This document shows, piece by piece, positions 6,041 to 7,915 of a DNA stretch of 7,915 nucleotides (its first letter is position 1; each line of letters starts with the position of its first letter). Position numbers and translations under genes: made by a program. This stretch comes from Thermodesulfatator atlanticus (GTDB lineage: Bacteria > Desulfobacterota > Thermodesulfobacteria > Thermodesulfobacteriales > Thermodesulfatatoraceae): contig DROK01000060.1 in NCBI GenBank assembly GCA_011321895.1, positions 1 through 7,915 on the forward strand. The letters run 5' to 3'. The notes beneath the pieces were generated by a model. That model made no database searches. It saw nothing but the letters and a program-made list of their open reading frames with translations, and was not told where the DNA came from.

Positions 6041-6907
6041 ATCCAGACCGTCATCATCACCGGCCTTTCAGGCTCAGGTAAGAGTACGGCCTTAAGGGCC
6101 TTTGAGGACCTGGGATATTTTGGGGTAGATAACCTGCCGGTCACCCTTCTGCCTGCCTTTCTGGAAATAAAGGCCGAACAGCATCGGGGAAAGGACCCCC
6201 AAAAAATCGCCCTGGTGATGGACGTAAGGGAAGAGAGTTTCCTGGAAAAGTTCCATGAGGTGTTTGATAAAGTTAAAAAAGAAGGGTACCACCTGGAAGT
6301 GGTCTTCCTGGAAGCCAGCGACGAGGTACTCATCGCCCGTTTCTGTCAGACCAGAAGACCCCACCCTTTGGCCCCGAGGGCCCCGTTATCCAAGGCCCTG
6401 GCCCTGGAAAGAGAAGTGCTGGCCCCGATCAAAGAGCTGGCGGACGTGGTCATTGACACTTCATCCTATAACGTGCACCAGCTAAGGCGGGAAATCAAGG
6501 CTCGCTTTGGGGTGCGGGCTGACCTTTCCGAAATGCTGGTCCATTTCATTTCTTTTGGCTTCAAATACGGGGTGCCGGCGGAGACCCATCTCCTTTTTGA
6601 CGTAAGGTTTTTACCCAACCCCTATTTCGAACCCACCCTCAAGCCCCTGAGCGGGCTTGATCCCCGCATAAAGGAATACGTGCTCAGAAACGCGCTGGCC
6701 CACAGCTTTTTAAATTTATGTGAGCAGTATCTTCATTTTCTCCTGCCCCAATACGAAAGGGAAGGCAAGACCTATCTGGTCGTGGGGGTAGGCTGTACCG
6801 GAGGAAGGCACCGTTCGGTGGCGGTGGCGGAAGAGCTGGGAGCCATGGTGAAGGCCTGGGGCAGGCAAACCTTGGTCACCCACCGTGACGTGTTAAAGGA
6901 GGCCTGA
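6041..6907 (+). CDS. rapZ: RNase adapter protein RapZ (P-loop nucleotide-binding), apparent ATC start
   Basis: RapZ-family proteins (YvcJ/YhbJ) bind nucleotides. In E. coli RapZ delivers the small RNA GlmZ to RNase E and senses glucosamine 6-phosphate; outside enterobacteria the role is less clear. Read from 6041 the protein has 288 residues, against 284 in E. coli. Walker A GLSGSGKST is at 8-16, the same position as in E. coli. EDLGYFGVDNLPV follows at about 22-34, then a VMDVRE motif, ISFGFKYG at 112-119 +58 (about 170-177), FDVRFLPNP and GCTGGRHRSV at 251-260. The frame is open from 6014 but has no ATG, GTG or TTG until GTG 6215, which would delete the P-loop. ATC 6041 is the best start by spacing and homology; ACG at 6026 or 6014 is an alternative. 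The gene is probably coupled to ptsN. Confidence 0.93.
   Translation: MQTVIITGLSGSGKSTALRAFEDLGYFGVDNLPVTLLPAFLEIKAEQHRGKDPQKIALVMDVREESFLEKFHEVFDKVKKEGYHLEVVFLEASDEVLIARFCQTRRPHPLAPRAPLSKALALEREVLAPIKELADVVIDTSSYNVHQLRREIKARFGVRADLSEMLVHFISFGFKYGVPAETHLLFDVRFLPNPYFEPTLKPLSGLDPRIKEYVLRNALAHSFLNLCEQYLHFLLPQYEREGKTYLVVGVGCTGGRHRSVAVAEELGAMVKAWGRQTLVTHRDVLKEA
6895..6902 (+). promoter_or_regulatory. Strong ribosome binding site of the EIIA-Man gene
   Basis: AAAGGAGG inside the last rapZ codons lies six bases before the ATG at 6909. This near-perfect site contrasts with the weak start of rapZ just upstream. Confidence 0.8.
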
Positions 6908-6908
6908 G

Positions 6909-7301
6909 ATGACGGGAATCATTATCGCCGGCCACGGACGTTTGCCTGAAGAACTCCTGACGGTATGTGCCTTTATTCTGGGAAAGACCGAGGGGATCCA
7001 GAGTCTTTCCATCGATCCCGCCACCCCTGCGCAGGAGATCCGCGCCTCTTTTGTCAAGGCCATCGAGGAGGTGGATCAGGGGCAGGGCGTGCTCATCCTG
7101 ACCGACCTTTTCGGGGGCACCCCTTCGAACATGGCCCTTTCCTTTTTGCGGGAGGGTTACGTGGAGGTGGTTTCCGGGGTCAATCTTGCCATGATTATTA
7201 AAGCCATACAAAACCGCGACAAACCGCCAAAGGAACTGGCCCCCCTGGTGGTGGAAGCGGGGAGAAAGGCCATCACCCAGGCTTCCAATCTACTGGAATA
7301 G
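6909..7301 (+). CDS. PTS EIIA component, mannose/sorbose family (single domain)
   Basis: This 130-residue protein is a stand-alone EIIA-Man domain, the cytosolic phosphocarrier that takes phosphate from HPr. The expected phosphorylated residue is His9 in IIIAGHGRLPEELL (4-17), comparable with His10 of E. coli ManX. Other family landmarks are ILTDLFGGTPSNMA at 63-76 and SGVNLAMIIKAI at 89-100. The start is fixed by a strong Shine-Dalgarno, and the gene begins one base after the rapZ stop. The next gene is rimI, so no EIIB, EIIC, EIID, HPr or enzyme I is adjacent on this side. With ptsN and rapZ upstream, a regulatory rather than sugar-uptake role seems more likely; that is inference. It occupies the position of npr in E. 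coli. Confidence 0.92.
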   Translation: MTGIIIAGHGRLPEELLTVCAFILGKTEGIQSLSIDPATPAQEIRASFVKAIEEVDQGQGVLILTDLFGGTPSNMALSFLREGYVEVVSGVNLAMIIKAIQNRDKPPKELAPLVVEAGRKAITQASNLLE

Positions 7302-7747
7302 TGAAAGGTCTTAGGCTTCGGCCCGCCCGCGCACAAGACTTAAAAGACATCCTTGAGATTGAACGTGTCTCTTTCCCTTCTCCCTGGTCCACGGTGCATT
7401 TTTATGCGGAACTTTACAAAGACTACGCCCATTTATGGGTGGCTGAGCTTGACGGAAAGGTCGTAGGTTACGTCTGTTTTTGGGTGATAGCCGGCGAAGC
7501 CCACCTGGCCAACATCGCGGTGCATCCCTCCTTCAGGAGAAAGGGGGTAGGGAGCTTCCTGCTGAAAACGGTTTTGCGCTTTCTTAAAAGACGCCAGGTG
7601 AACCGCCTTTTGCTCGAAGTGCGGGTTTCCAATAAAGCCGCCCGGAAATTTTATGAAAAATTCGGTTTTAGAAAAGACGGCCTGAGACGATCTTATTACC
7701 AGGACACCGGAGAAGACGCGGTCTTGATGTCTAAAGAACTGGGCTAA
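7301..7747 (+). CDS. rimI: Ribosomal protein S18 alanine N-acetyltransferase (GNAT family)
   Basis: RimI acetylates the N-terminal alanine of ribosomal protein S18, although RimI-like enzymes may have other targets. The 148-residue protein, equal in length to E. coli RimI, is a single GNAT domain. FPSPWS at 25-30 is a RimI-type substrate-side motif. The acetyl-CoA pyrophosphate loop is RRKGVG at 79-84. Glu106 in LLLEVRVSN and Tyr118 in KFYEKFGF correspond to the expected catalytic residues. The start is GTG at 7301, overlapping the EIIA stop in a TAGTG junction with no good Shine-Dalgarno, so translation is probably coupled. The gene is followed by a spacer and then gap. The partner genes with which rimI is often linked (tsaB) are not in the window. 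Confidence 0.9.
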   Translation: MKGLRLRPARAQDLKDILEIERVSFPSPWSTVHFYAELYKDYAHLWVAELDGKVVGYVCFWVIAGEAHLANIAVHPSFRRKGVGSFLLKTVLRFLKRRQVNRLLLEVRVSNKAARKFYEKFGFRKDGLRRSYYQDTGEDAVLMSKELG

Positions 7748-7748
7748 A

Positions 7749-7776
7749 GGGGGATATTGGCCCCCAAGGGTTTTCT
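7749..7776 (+). terminator. Weak possible terminator after rimI
   Basis: GGGGG at 7749-7753 can pair with CCCCC at 7761-7765 around a seven-base loop, starting one base after the rimI stop. The T-run (TTTT at 7771-7774) is short and displaced five bases from the stem, so termination may be inefficient. Confidence 0.35.
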
Positions 7777-7777
7777 A

Positions 7778-7849
7778 TTGACGGTAAAATGTCCCCTTCT
7801 TACCTTCCTTATTAGGTGAGGGGCAAAATTTTCCTTAAGGAGGAAGAAC
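7778..7849 (+). promoter_or_regulatory. gap leader region: promoter-like boxes and an inverted repeat
   Basis: TTGACG at 7778-7783 is a 5-of-6 match to a -35 box, but the best hexamer 17 bases on, TACCTT, is a poor -10. TAAAAT at 7785-7790 is a good -10 without a -35. CTTACCT (7799-7805) and AGGTGAG (7814-7820) form an inverted repeat with an eight-base loop and one G-U pair, and nearby CCCC and GGGG could extend it. This may be an operator or leader hairpin. The exact promoter cannot be fixed. Confidence 0.35.
7837..7843 (+). promoter_or_regulatory. Strong ribosome binding site of gap
   Basis: AAGGAGG lies six bases before the ATG at 7850. Part of it belongs to the ten-base perfect palindrome TCCTTAAGGA at 7832-7841, which could partly occlude the site in folded RNA. 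Confidence 0.8.
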
Positions 7850-7915
7850 ATGGCGGTTAAAGTAGGGATTAACGGGTTTGGCCGGATTGGACGCGCGGTA
7901 TTTCGGGCTCATTTA
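7850..7915 (+). CDS. gap: Glyceraldehyde-3-phosphate dehydrogenase, N-terminal 22 residues only
   Basis: The window ends 22 codons into a gene whose product begins MAVKVGINGFGRIGRAVFRA. This is the unmistakable NAD(P)-binding Rossmann start of phosphorylating GAPDH, with GINGFGRIG at residues 6-14. The enzyme interconverts glyceraldehyde 3-phosphate and 1,3-bisphosphoglycerate in glycolysis and gluconeogenesis. The start is fixed by a strong Shine-Dalgarno. A 102-base leader and a possible weak terminator after rimI suggest its own transcription unit. Cofactor preference and catalytic residues lie beyond the window. Confidence 0.95.
   Translation, partial: MAVKVGINGFGRIGRAVFRAHL

Noticed and set aside
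6215..6907. rapZ as a truncated gene starting at GTG 6215
   Set aside because: The frame continues upstream with a perfect P-loop (GLSGSGKST) and conserved RapZ N-terminal motifs, so the gene is full length and only its start codon is unusual.
1..7915. CRISPR array, tRNA, rRNA, insertion sequence, phage or defence genes
   Set aside because: No direct repeats, cloverleaf-like segments, transposase-like proteins or terminal repeats were noticed. Every long stretch is covered by housekeeping genes with uniform character.

Overview
The window is a dense, ordinary-looking chromosomal segment from a Gram-negative bacterium. All genes run on the + strand except a partial one at the left edge, with almost no non-coding DNA. 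The genes for Kdo synthesis, LPS export, sigma-54 and PTS regulation indicate a diderm with Kdo-containing LPS. Proteins rich in Lys, Arg and Glu, moderately high GC by eye, a UPF0280 protein and a Cys-type (metal-dependent) KdsA fit a thermophilic member of the Desulfobacterota/Thermodesulfobacteria. That placement is an inference from gene content, not from a search.

Layout. At 1-381 (-) lies the N-terminal half of a UPF0280 (ApbE-like) protein, divergent from the main cluster. A candidate sigma-70-type promoter at 368-396 reads into kdsA (424-1260), kdsC (1244-1798), lptC (1765-2322), lptA (2315-2770), lptB (2774-3502), rpoN (3507-4955) and a long-form hpf (4992-5516). These overlap or nearly touch as far as rpoN and end at a strong intrinsic terminator (5521-5553). 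ptsN (5578-6036), rapZ (about 6041-6907), a mannose-family PTS EIIA gene (6909-7301) and rimI (7301-7747) form a second tightly packed block. After a 102-base spacer with possible RNA structure, the first 22 codons of gap (GAPDH) begin at 7850.

How the genes work together. KdsA and KdsC make Kdo-8-phosphate and dephosphorylate it to Kdo. LptB is the ATPase, and LptC and LptA the periplasmic parts, of the LPS export machine. RpoN, HPF, EIIA-Ntr and RapZ form the conserved regulatory tail that follows lptB in many proteobacteria. Compared with E. coli (kdsD-kdsC-lptC-lptA-lptB-rpoN-hpf-ptsN-rapZ-npr), kdsA is in the kdsD position and a mannose-type EIIA gene is in the npr position.

The most notable points are these. 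rapZ has no ATG, GTG or TTG anywhere that would keep its P-loop; an ATC codon at 6041 is the best start. LptC carries a lipobox and a proline-rich tether instead of a plain transmembrane anchor. A terminator separates hpf from ptsN with no convincing promoter after it. I see no CRISPR array, tRNA, rRNA, insertion sequence or defence system, and no evidence of an undescribed multi-gene system.
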